Of a stretch of DNA of 64,000 nucleotides, positions 8,141-15,831 are shown one piece after another. Source of the stretch: an uncultured Clostridia bacterium. Its GTDB lineage: Bacteria > Bacillota > Clostridia > UMGS1883. Each line of letters begins with the position of its first letter. The first letter of the stretch is position 1. The stretch lies in NCBI GenBank assembly GCA_934476455.1, contig CAKSNY010000002.1, positions 76,856 to 140,855 on the forward strand, in the 5' to 3' direction. Both the position numbers and the translations under genes were made by a program. The notes below the pieces were generated by a model that saw nothing but the letters and a program-made list of their open reading frames with translations, was not told the origin of the DNA and ran no database searches.

Positions 8141-9254
8141 AAAAACAGTATTGTCCGTATTATCGGGCGCACTTGTGGGAAGTGTTACTGCCGCGTCGAT
8201 AACGCTTTTTGCCATGGGCGGGGCGCCGTTTTCAAAAAATAAAACGCCTGACTTAAGCAGCACACAAAGCACGGCAAACGTAACATATGTTGCGGAGGGA
8301 ACGGAAAAAAAGAAAATGAGCGTTGAAGAGATCGCAAAAAATGTCGGTCCGTCAATCGTGGGCATAACCTGCACCACAAAAACGCAAAGCTATTTCGGCA
8401 CGCAAACCGGAACGCAAAGCGGCAGCGGAATAGTAATTGACGCAAACGGAAACATTGTAACAAACTATCACGTTATATCGGGTGGGTCGGATATAAAGGT
8501 AAAGCTTAACACCGGCAACGAATACAGCGCAACCGTTGTTGGCGGCGACGAGAAAACCGATATTGCCGTTATAAAGATTGACGCAAAAGAAGAACTGCAC
8601 GTAGCAACAATCGGAAATTCGGATGATGTTGAGGTGGGTTCTTTGGCGGTTGCTATAGGCAACCCGCTTGCGAGCGAACTTTTCGGAACCGTAACGGCGG
8701 GCGTTATAAGCGGCGTAAACCGTACGATGACGGTGGGGCAGCGCGAGATGAACCTTATTCAGACAGACGCGGCAATAAGCCCCGGTAACAGCGGCGGCGC
8801 GCTTATTAACAAATACGGCGAGGTAATAGGCATAAACAGCGTAAAGCTTGTTGATGACGCAGCCGAGGGGTTAGGTTTTGCAATACCGATGAACGAAGCA
8901 ACGCCCATTATAAAAGACCTTATGCAGTACGGCTATGTAAAAGGCCGTCCGATGATAGGCGTAAGCGTTCGCGAAATAACAAAGGAGCTTGCATATTACA
9001 ACAATCTTCTTGTCGACCACGGCTTGTATGTTATGAGCGTAACGGAGAGCAGCGGTGCGGCAAAAGCCGGACTTACAAGGGGCGATATAATATTGAAGTT
9101 TGACGGAAAAGACGTTACAAACTCTACACAGCTTAACACAATCCGCGACAAGCACAAAGCAGGCGACACCGTAAGTATGACAATTATGCGAGGAAACAGT
9201 GAAAAGACGCTGTCAGTAACGCTTACCGAGGATTTAACCGGGAAAAAGAAATAA
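8130..9254 (+). CDS. Membrane-anchored HtrA/DegP-type serine protease
   Basis: About 374 residues. A single N-terminal membrane segment anchors a trypsin-like domain with catalytic H114 (TNYHVISGG), D144 (EKTDIAVIKI) and S221 (SPGNSGGAL), followed by one PDZ domain (about 270-365). The protein degrades or refolds misfolded proteins outside the membrane. I chose the ATG at 8130, nine bases after GGAAAGG; in-frame ATGs at 8112 and 8121 are alternatives. The gene overlaps the end of the kinase gene, so the three form one operon. Confidence 0.95.
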   Translation: MKGKKTVLSVLSGALVGSVTAASITLFAMGGAPFSKNKTPDLSSTQSTANVTYVAEGTEKKKMSVEEIAKNVGPSIVGITCTTKTQSYFGTQTGTQSGSGIVIDANGNIVTNYHVISGGSDIKVKLNTGNEYSATVVGGDEKTDIAVIKIDAKEELHVATIGNSDDVEVGSLAVAIGNPLASELFGTVTAGVISGVNRTMTVGQREMNLIQTDAAISPGNSGGALINKYGEVIGINSVKLVDDAAEGLGFAIPMNEATPIIKDLMQYGYVKGRPMIGVSVREITKELAYYNNLLVDHGLYVMSVTESSGAAKAGLTRGDIILKFDGKDVTNSTQLNTIRDKHKAGDTVSMTIMRGNSEKTLSVTLTEDLTGKKK

Positions 9255-9277
9255 TAATCGGGCAAACAGTTTATTAA

Positions 9278-9335
9278 GGTGAGTTCGAAACCATCCTCAC
9301 CGCGGATTTATTATCCGCATAAAAAAACTAAGGAG
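9278..9335 (+). promoter_or_regulatory. preQ1-I-like riboswitch controlling the QueT-type gene
   Basis: A 6-bp stem (9278-9283 GGTGAG with 9296-9301 CTCACC) encloses a loop containing GTTC-like and ACC bases. Further on lies AAAAAAACTAAGGAG (9321-9335), the A-rich tail and SD-overlapping end typical of preQ1-I aptamers. Between stem and tail sits an extra hairpin (GCGGAT 9302-9307 with ATCCGC 9313-9318) that classical preQ1-I switches lack. Since the tail contains the ribosome site of the next gene, regulation would be translational. The downstream gene, a queuosine-precursor transporter, supports the call. Confidence 0.72.
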
Positions 9336-9343
9336 ATTAAAAA

Positions 9344-9820
9344 ATGAATAAAAAAACACTTTTTATTACACGCAGCGCGTGTGTTGCCGCAATGTATGTT
9401 GCACTGACAATGATAAGCGCGGCTTTCGGGCTTTCAAGCGGGGCGGTACAGGTAAGAATATCTGAAGCGCTTTGTATTTTACCCGCATTTTTCGGGGCAG
9501 CTGTTCCGGGGCTGGGCGTTGGGTGCTTTGCGGCGAATATGATTACCGGTGCGCCTTTGTGGGATTGTATAATAGGCTCGCTGGCAACGCTTTTGGGTGC
9601 GATAGGTACGTATAAATGGGGAAAAACACCGTTTCACGCGGCAATTTTCCCGATAGCTGCAAACACTGTAGCTGTTCCGCTTGTGCTGAGGTATGTTTAC
9701 AAAGTGCCGGGTGCGCTGTGGGTTTTAGGCGCCGGCGTACTGGCGGGCGAGGTAATAAGCTGCGGTATTTTGGGCGCGGCGTTGTATGCGGCAGTCAGAA
9801 AAAGTAAAAGATTTAAATAA
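9344..9820 (+). CDS. queT: QueT-family queuosine precursor transporter
   Basis: A 158-residue, very hydrophobic protein with about five membrane segments. The conserved start (SAAFGLSSGAVQVRISEAL) and the following ITGAPLWDCIIGSLATLLGA fit the QueT (former DUF988) family, the substrate-binding S component of an energy-coupling-factor transporter for queuosine precursors such as preQ1. The riboswitch-like leader in front of it agrees with this role. The shared ECF module must be encoded elsewhere. Confidence 0.88.
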   Translation: MNKKTLFITRSACVAAMYVALTMISAAFGLSSGAVQVRISEALCILPAFFGAAVPGLGVGCFAANMITGAPLWDCIIGSLATLLGAIGTYKWGKTPFHAAIFPIAANTVAVPLVLRYVYKVPGALWVLGAGVLAGEVISCGILGAALYAAVRKSKRFK

Positions 9821-9827
9821 TAAAAGT

Positions 9828-9869
9828 AAACGGGCGTATAGCAAAAGTCATCTTGCTATACGCCCGTTT
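9828..9869. terminator. Strong hairpin, bidirectional terminator between queT and prfB
   Basis: A perfect 17-bp stem (9828-9844 with 9853-9869) and an 8-base loop between two convergent genes. T-rich sequence follows on both strands. Confidence 0.75.
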
Positions 9870-9970
9870 GAGCGTTTAAAAATAAATTTTTAATTATAAA
9901 TTTTGCAGTTTTAAACTATCAATTATAAAATCCTTTTTGCGGTCTGAACTTTTTTAACATCCCCTAATTT

Positions 9971-11095
9971 TTATTTAAGGTTTAGCTGCCCTAAACTTGC
10001 CATACGCAGGTATGCGTTTATAAATCCGTCAAGGTTGCCGTCCATTACAGAGCCGATATTTCCGACCTCGTAATTTGTGCGGTGGTCCTTAACCATTGTA
10101 TAGGGATGAAATACGTAAGAGCGTATCTGGCTGCCCCAGGCAATTTCCTTTTGCACGCCCTTTATATCCTCTATTTTTTCCTTATGCTCCGCTTCGGCAA
10201 GCTCCATAAGCTTTGCCTTAAGCATTTTCATTGCGGTATCTTTATTCTGGAACTGGCTGCGCTCGTTCTGGCACGCAACGACAACGCCTGTGGGAATATG
10301 TGTAATTCTTATCGCAGAGCTTGTTTTGTTTACGTGCTGCCCGCCCGCGCCGCTTGAACGGTAGGTATCTATCCTGAGGTCGTCGGGGTTTATGTTTATT
10401 TCTATATCATCTTCAATATCGGGCATTACCTCTACCGAAGCAAAGGAGGTGTGCCGCCTTCCGGCAGCGTCAAACGGGGATATGCGCACAAGGCGGTGAA
10501 CACCCTTTTCGCACTTTGCAAAGCCGTAGGCGTTAAGCCCCTCTATAAGAATTGTTACGCTTTTAAGCCCCGCTTCGTCGCCGTCGAGAAAGTCGAGCGT
10601 TGAAACCTTATACTCCTTGCGCTCTGCCCACATCTGATACATTCTGTAAAGCATCTGGCACCAGTCCTGCGCTTCCGTTCCGCCTGCACCGGCGTGGAGA
10701 GTGATTATTGCGTTATTCTTGTCATAAGGACCGGAAAGCAGCGTTTCAAGCTTCATAGATTCCATCTTTTCGGAAAGACGGTTAAATCCCGTGGTTATTT
10801 CCTCCAAAACGGTTTCATCGTCTTCGGCTATTGCAAGCTCAACCAGTGTGGACAGGTCCTCCCAGTCGTTTTTAAGAGAGTTAAAGCGCTCTATTTTTAC
10901 ATTGTATTCCTTAATTTTTTGAAGTACGCGCTGGCTGGATTTCATATCGTTGTAAAAATCGGGCTCCAGCGTTTTTGTTTCCAGCTCTTTAACGGCATTA
11001 TGCGCACCGTCAATATCAAGCGCCGTGCCAAGCTCCTCTATCGGCTTTTCCATTGCGGCAAGATTTAAACGTATCTGCTCATATTCGACTATCAT
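9971..11095 (-). CDS. prfB: Peptide chain release factor 2
   Basis: A 374-residue release factor that hydrolyses peptidyl-tRNA at UGA and UAA stops. The GGQ loop (SGAGGQHVNKT) and the stop-recognising SPF motif (RISPFDAAGRRHTS) are both present, which separates RF2 from RF1. The reading frame is continuous through residues 26-27 (CTT GAT), where many bacterial prfB genes have an in-frame TGA and a programmed +1 frameshift; none is needed here. It is the last gene of a minus-strand operon, 27 bases after secA. Confidence 0.97.
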   Translation of the reverse strand: MIVEYEQIRLNLAAMEKPIEELGTALDIDGAHNAVKELETKTLEPDFYNDMKSSQRVLQKIKEYNVKIERFNSLKNDWEDLSTLVELAIAEDDETVLEEITTGFNRLSEKMESMKLETLLSGPYDKNNAIITLHAGAGGTEAQDWCQMLYRMYQMWAERKEYKVSTLDFLDGDEAGLKSVTILIEGLNAYGFAKCEKGVHRLVRISPFDAAGRRHTSFASVEVMPDIEDDIEININPDDLRIDTYRSSGAGGQHVNKTSSAIRITHIPTGVVVACQNERSQFQNKDTAMKMLKAKLMELAEAEHKEKIEDIKGVQKEIAWGSQIRSYVFHPYTMVKDHRTNYEVGNIGSVMDGNLDGFINAYLRMASLGQLNLK

Positions 11096-11122
11096 TGTAT
11101 CATTCCTTTTTAATTTGGGTTT

Positions 11123-13852
11123 TTATTCTTTGTTCATACAACAGTTTTTATATTTTTTGCCGCTTCCGCACGGACACGGGTCGTTTCTGCCTACCTTTTG
11201 AGCGCTGCGTCTTTCGGGGCGCTTTGCTTCGGAGTCATCCCCGTGAGAGGCTGCGGTGGGCTTCGCAACCATTTTGCGTTCAATCTGTGCCTGCGGTTTT
11301 ACGTGGAAGAGCGTGCGTACGGTATCCTCGCGGATAGACGCAATCATTTCTTCAAACATATCAAAGCCGACAAATTTATATTCCTGTACGGGGTCGTGCT
11401 GACCGTAAGCCCTGAGGTTTATACCGTTTTTAAGCTGCTCCATATCGTCAATATGGTTCATCCAGCGGCTGTCAACCGCGCGAAGCATTATTACGCGCTC
11501 AACCTCGCGCATATTTTCGCCGAAAAGCGCCTCCTGCTCTTCATATACGCTTTTTGTTCTTTCCAAAAGCTCTTCGCGCAAGGATTCGCGGTCAAGTTTG
11601 TTATAATCGCGCGAGGTAAGGTTAAGCGTTCCCGGCGAGAAAAACATTGTTTCAAGATACTCGGTAAGACCTGTCATATTCCAGTCGTCGGGGTACTGCG
11701 CCTGTGCGTAGGAATTCAGTGCGTCATCAATAATCTGAACTATCATCTGATTGATTGAATCGCGCAGATCCTCGCCGTCAAGCACCTTCTTGCGCTCGCC
11801 GTAGATAACGTTACGCTGCTGATTCATTACATCGTCATACTGAAGTACGTATTTTCTTATGCCGTAGTTTTTACCCTCTACCTTTTTCTGTGAATTTTCG
11901 ATTACGCTTGTAAGAAGCCCCTGCTCTATAGGCTCATCTTCGGGAATACGGAGGGTGGTTATCATACGTTCTATCCTCTCGCCGCCGAAAAGGCGCATAA
12001 GGTCATCGTCAAGAGCAAGGAAAAAGCGCGATTTTCCAGGGTCACCCTGTCTGCCGCTTCGCCCGCGAAGCTGGTTGTCTATACGGCGTGACTCGTGGCG
12101 CTCGGTTCCTATTATATAAAGACCGCCGAGTGTGCGAACCTCGTCTGCCTCGGACGAAATTTCCGCCTTGTGCTTTTCGTAAAGCTCGCTGTATTTTGCG
12201 CGCGCTTCTATAATTTCCTCGTTGTCGGTATCTGCAAAGCCCGTGGCTTCGGAAATCAAAAATTCACTGTAGCCGAGACGTTCCATATCGCTTTTTGCCA
12301 TATATTCCGCATTACCGCCGAGTACAATATCCGTACCGCGCCCTGCCATATTTGTGGCAATAGTAACGGCGCCCTTTTTACCTGCCTGTGCAACAATAAG
12401 CGCTTCCTTATCGTGGTGCTTGGCATTTAACACACGGTGCTTAATGCCGCGTGATTTAAGCACCGCGCTTAATTCCTCGGACTTGTCTATTGTAACAGTA
12501 CCGACCAAAAGCGGCTGCCCGGTTTGGTGTACGCGCTCTATTTCGTCGGCGATTGCCTTTATTTTTCCGCTGTGGTTTTTATATACCTGGTCATTTTCAT
12601 CCTTACGGGCGAGAGGTTTGTTTGTGGGTATTTCTATAACGTCAAGATTGTAAATACCGCGGAACTCCTCCTCCTCGGTTTTGGCGGTACCCGTCATACC
12701 GCTAAGCTTTTTGTAAAGCCTGAAATAATTTTGGAAGGTTATGGTTGCAAGCGTTTTGTTTTCGCGCTCTACCTTCACGTTTTCCTTTGCCTCTATAGCC
12801 TGATGCAACCCGTCGCTGTAGCGTCTGCCGATCATAATACGCCCCGTAAATTCGTCAACAATCAAAACCTCGCCGTCTTTAACGACATAGTTTACGTCGC
12901 GGTGCATTATCCCGTAGGCGCGTATAGCCTGGTTTATGTGGTGCGAAAGCGTCATATTCTCGGGGTCGGAAAGATTTTCTATATTAAAAGCCTGCTCCGC
13001 TTTCTTTACGCCGCGCTCTGTAAGCGTTACGGTTTTTGCTTTTTCATCTATTATATAATCCGCGTCCAAAACAACGTTTTCTTCCTTGGTATCAAGCTCT
13101 TTAAACTTGGCGGGGGTAAGGGTGCGCACAAAATGGTCAACAACGGTATAAAGCTGGGTCGATTCCTCCCCGGCGCCGCTTATAATAAGCGGTGTGCGCG
13201 CTTCATCAATAAGGATAGAGTCCACCTCGTCCACTATTGCAAAGGCGTGTGCGCGCTGAACCATATTTTGCTTGTAAATAACCATATTGTCGCGCAGATA
13301 ATCAAAACCGAATTCGTTGTTTGTTCCGTATGTGATGTCTGCGTTATATGCCTTTTGTTTTTCTTCGGGAAGCATCTGGCTTATGACAAGCCCGACGGAA
13401 AGCCCTAAAAAGCGATAAAGCTTGCCCATCCATTCGCTGTCGCGGCGGGCAAGGTAATCGTTTACGGTTACTATGTGCACGCCCTCGCCCGTAAGAGCGT
13501 TAAGATATGCCGGAAGCGTTGCAACAAGCGTTTTTCCTTCGCCGGTTTTCATCTCGGCTATACGCCCCTGGTGAAGCACTATTCCACCTATTATCTGAAC
13601 GGGGAAATGGCGCATTTCAAGCACACGCCAAGCCGCCTCACGCACGGTGGCAAACGCTTCGGGCAATATATCGTCAAGCGTTTCCCCGTTTTTAAGGCGG
13701 GATTTAAATTCGTCCGTTTTTGCCTTCAGGGCAGAATCGGAAAGATTTTTATATTCCTCCTCATAGCTTAAAACGGAAGACACTATAGGGTCAAGCTTTT
13801 TAAGCTCGCGGGAAGAGTAGGTTCCGAAAATTTTTTCAAATATACCTGCCAT
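11123..13852 (-). CDS. secA: Preprotein translocase ATPase SecA
   Basis: A 909-residue motor protein driving export through SecYEG. The Walker A region AEMKTGEGKT, the DEVDSILIDEARTPL helicase motif, the preprotein cross-linking domain, the second helicase half with TNMAGRGTDI and RGRSGRQGDPG, and a C-terminal zinc-binding SEC-C tail (DPCPCGSGKKYKNCC) are all present. The tail binds SecB or ribosomes in studied relatives. It starts 18 bases after the glycosyltransferase gene. Only one secA is seen in the window; a secA2 could exist elsewhere. Confidence 0.98.
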   Translation of the reverse strand: MAGIFEKIFGTYSSRELKKLDPIVSSVLSYEEEYKNLSDSALKAKTDEFKSRLKNGETLDDILPEAFATVREAAWRVLEMRHFPVQIIGGIVLHQGRIAEMKTGEGKTLVATLPAYLNALTGEGVHIVTVNDYLARRDSEWMGKLYRFLGLSVGLVISQMLPEEKQKAYNADITYGTNNEFGFDYLRDNMVIYKQNMVQRAHAFAIVDEVDSILIDEARTPLIISGAGEESTQLYTVVDHFVRTLTPAKFKELDTKEENVVLDADYIIDEKAKTVTLTERGVKKAEQAFNIENLSDPENMTLSHHINQAIRAYGIMHRDVNYVVKDGEVLIVDEFTGRIMIGRRYSDGLHQAIEAKENVKVERENKTLATITFQNYFRLYKKLSGMTGTAKTEEEEFRGIYNLDVIEIPTNKPLARKDENDQVYKNHSGKIKAIADEIERVHQTGQPLLVGTVTIDKSEELSAVLKSRGIKHRVLNAKHHDKEALIVAQAGKKGAVTIATNMAGRGTDIVLGGNAEYMAKSDMERLGYSEFLISEATGFADTDNEEIIEARAKYSELYEKHKAEISSEADEVRTLGGLYIIGTERHESRRIDNQLRGRSGRQGDPGKSRFFLALDDDLMRLFGGERIERMITTLRIPEDEPIEQGLLTSVIENSQKKVEGKNYGIRKYVLQYDDVMNQQRNVIYGERKKVLDGEDLRDSINQMIVQIIDDALNSYAQAQYPDDWNMTGLTEYLETMFFSPGTLNLTSRDYNKLDRESLREELLERTKSVYEEQEALFGENMREVERVIMLRAVDSRWMNHIDDMEQLKNGINLRAYGQHDPVQEYKFVGFDMFEEMIASIREDTVRTLFHVKPQAQIERKMVAKPTAASHGDDSEAKRPERRSAQKVGRNDPCPCGSGKKYKNCCMNKE

Positions 13853-13870
13853 TGGTAAACCTCCAAAAAA

Positions 13871-14977
13871 TTATTGTGCGGTTTTGGTGATAAAATCGCA
13901 TATTTTATCCGAGGAGCTGTAGGAAAACCGCTCCTCAAGCTTTTTTCGCATATTATTAAGCGCGTCCTTATTGTCCATAAGGTTGCGCACGTATGAACAC
14001 AAAACGTCCGGGTTGCGGTCTGTAAGAGCCATACCGTTTTTAACCCAAAAATTCATATTATGTGTTTCGCACCCTTCAACTGCGCTTATAAGTATCATCG
14101 GAAGGTGATTTTCCGCCGCCTCCGTTGTGCTGAGTCCGCCGGGCTTTGTTAAAAGAAGCTCTGCGGCGTTCATATAGTCGGGAACATTTCTTGTAAAGCC
14201 GAGAATACGCACCCGCCCCGGGTCGTCAAGGATTTTAAGGCTGCGGTACAGCTTTTGGTTGTTGCCGCATACGACAACAAGCTGCTCGTCGTCTTTAATA
14301 AGCGCCGACAATTTGCGGGCAATAAGCTTTATCGGGCCGCACCCCATACTGCCGCACATAAGCAGTATAACCCTTTTTTCCGTGGGTATAAGCAAATCCT
14401 GCTTGCTTTGAAGTGCGGTTTTGCCGCTTACAAGCTTGTCCGATACGGGTATGCCGCCGGCAAAAAGCTTATTAGCGGGTATGCCGCGCTTTTCAAACTC
14501 TTCCTTTAAGCTTTCGTGCGGGATAATATAATAGTCCAGCCTGCTTGAAGAAACCCCCGGGCTGCACGTGTAATCCGTAGCAACAAAATATGTGTGAAGA
14601 GCAAGCTTGTACTTTTTCACGGCGTGGGTAAGCGTCATCGCGGAAAACGGATGCGTGCAGACAACCGTGTCGCAGTTACATTCCGCAAGCTTTTTCCTAA
14701 GCCGTCTCGCGCCCTGCGCCATTATTTCGTAAAGCATTGTCCTTTCCGACCTGTCGGTAAATTCCGCTGCCTTATAGCCTATGCCGAAAAGCATAGGCGC
14801 TTTTTTATACAGCCTAACGTGCCATTTGCATATAAAATTTGAAGCCTTCTGCGAAACGAACGCAAGCGAATCCGCCGTTTCGCAGTAGACGCCGCTGCGG
14901 TCGAAAATCTCTTTCACGGCGCGGGCGGCGGCGTTATGCCCCTCGCCTGTGTTGCATGTAAGAATGAGTACTCTCAT
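13871..14977 (-). CDS. GT28-type diacylglycerol glycosyltransferase (MGDG synthase/UgtP-like)
   Basis: A 368-residue glycosyltransferase of the MurG/MGDG-synthase fold. The N-terminal TCNTGEGHNAAARA motif is characteristic of processive diacylglycerol glycosyltransferases, and the C-terminal donor-binding region has LMCGSMGCGP and LLTKPGGLSTTEAAENHLPMI. Such enzymes transfer sugar from UDP-glucose or UDP-galactose to diacylglycerol at the inner membrane face, making glycolipids and lipoteichoic-acid anchors. It sits 15 bases after a membrane-protein gene and 18 before secA, so it is co-transcribed with the export machinery. The exact sugar cannot be predicted. Confidence 0.85.
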   Translation of the reverse strand: MRVLILTCNTGEGHNAAARAVKEIFDRSGVYCETADSLAFVSQKASNFICKWHVRLYKKAPMLFGIGYKAAEFTDRSERTMLYEIMAQGARRLRKKLAECNCDTVVCTHPFSAMTLTHAVKKYKLALHTYFVATDYTCSPGVSSSRLDYYIIPHESLKEEFEKRGIPANKLFAGGIPVSDKLVSGKTALQSKQDLLIPTEKRVILLMCGSMGCGPIKLIARKLSALIKDDEQLVVVCGNNQKLYRSLKILDDPGRVRILGFTRNVPDYMNAAELLLTKPGGLSTTEAAENHLPMILISAVEGCETHNMNFWVKNGMALTDRNPDVLCSYVRNLMDNKDALNNMRKKLEERFSYSSSDKICDFITKTAQ

Positions 14978-14992
14978 AAAATTACCATACGC

Positions 14993-15727
14993 TTATTCCG
15001 CTTTTCCGCCGGTAATAAGCCCTTTCTTTTCTTCAAGGAATGATTTTAACTGTACGCGCAGCGGCGTTTGTGCATGAAGGGCGAACATAAAGCGGTATTT
15101 TGCCTTAGCGCGCGTAACATTGCGCTTAATATGCTCTTTAAGCTCCTCATAGCGTATAACAACGTTGTTTTCGTACGCGAATGTGCGAACCTTTGCCACA
15201 ATATGAAACGAGTAGCACACATCCACAAAAAATATGCCGAAAAACATTCCGATAAAAAACGAAAACGCTGTATTTTCGGAGAACCAGTGAAGCGCCCCCA
15301 AAATATACGGGTGTATCAAAAAGTAATAAACAGAGCCCAAAACACCCCAGAAAAATGAAAACAGCGGACATACAATGCCTTTAATGTTAAAACGGTTTTG
15401 GCTGTAATCCCATAATTTTACATGAAGTATACCAATGAATATCACGCCTGCGATGTATTCTATAAAGGTAAGCGCAAGCATCAGAAAAACAAATATTATA
15501 AAATTTTTCAAGATTGCCGGCGATACGGGAAGAAACATAAGTCTTTCCGAAAGAAAGTACAGGCACATAAGCCCAAACCCGTAAATGGGAAGATACGGAC
15601 CTGCAAGGAACCCGGGATTTATGAAAGTGTGGCTTTTGCTTGCCGCACGGCGGAAAAAAAGCTCAAGCACCCAGCCGAATTCGCAGCCGACAAAAAATAA
15701 AAATGCAAAATTTAAAAATATATCCAC
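14993..15727 (-). CDS. Polytopic membrane protein, putative ABC transporter permease (CmpB-like)
   Basis: About 244 residues with roughly five to six hydrophobic segments. The opening FFVGCEFGWVLELFFRR and the following NPGFLAGPYLPIYGFG fit the CmpB-like family annotated as putative type IV ABC transporter permeases; its function is not established. A basic cytoplasmic tail follows residue ~190. I chose the GTG at 15727, which follows GGGGGGGAT, over the in-frame ATG at 15781, because the promoter at 15797-15825 would leave that ATG only about nine untranslated bases and no ribosome site. First gene of the operon with the glycosyltransferase, secA and prfB. Confidence 0.75.
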   Translation of the reverse strand: MDIFLNFAFLFFVGCEFGWVLELFFRRAASKSHTFINPGFLAGPYLPIYGFGLMCLYFLSERLMFLPVSPAILKNFIIFVFLMLALTFIEYIAGVIFIGILHVKLWDYSQNRFNIKGIVCPLFSFFWGVLGSVYYFLIHPYILGALHWFSENTAFSFFIGMFFGIFFVDVCYSFHIVAKVRTFAYENNVVIRYEELKEHIKRNVTRAKAKYRFMFALHAQTPLRVQLKSFLEEKKGLITGGKAE

Positions 15728-15796
15728 AAAATCCCCCCCGTGTGCAAAGCACGGCTTTTTGCCCAAAATAAAGCTTTGCATACCATACTAAGTTAC

Positions 15797-15825
15797 ATTC
15801 TACCACATAGCATAACAAAAATCAA
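15797..15825 (-). promoter_or_regulatory. Sigma-A promoter of the permease-glycosyltransferase-secA-prfB operon
   Basis: Minus strand TTGATT, 17 bases, TAGAAT. The predicted transcript start near 15790 supports the downstream GTG start of the first gene. Confidence 0.7.
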
Positions 15826-15831
15826 ATGTTT

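Noticed and set aside
7174..8377. Overlapping minus-strand open frames opposite the kinase and HtrA genes
   Set aside because: Shadows of two clearly functional plus-strand genes, rich in Ser and Phe and without family match.
12524..13408. Long plus-strand open frame of 294 codons opposite secA
   Set aside because: Antisense to conserved SecA motifs, no ribosome site, and typical of third-position bias shadows in this genome.
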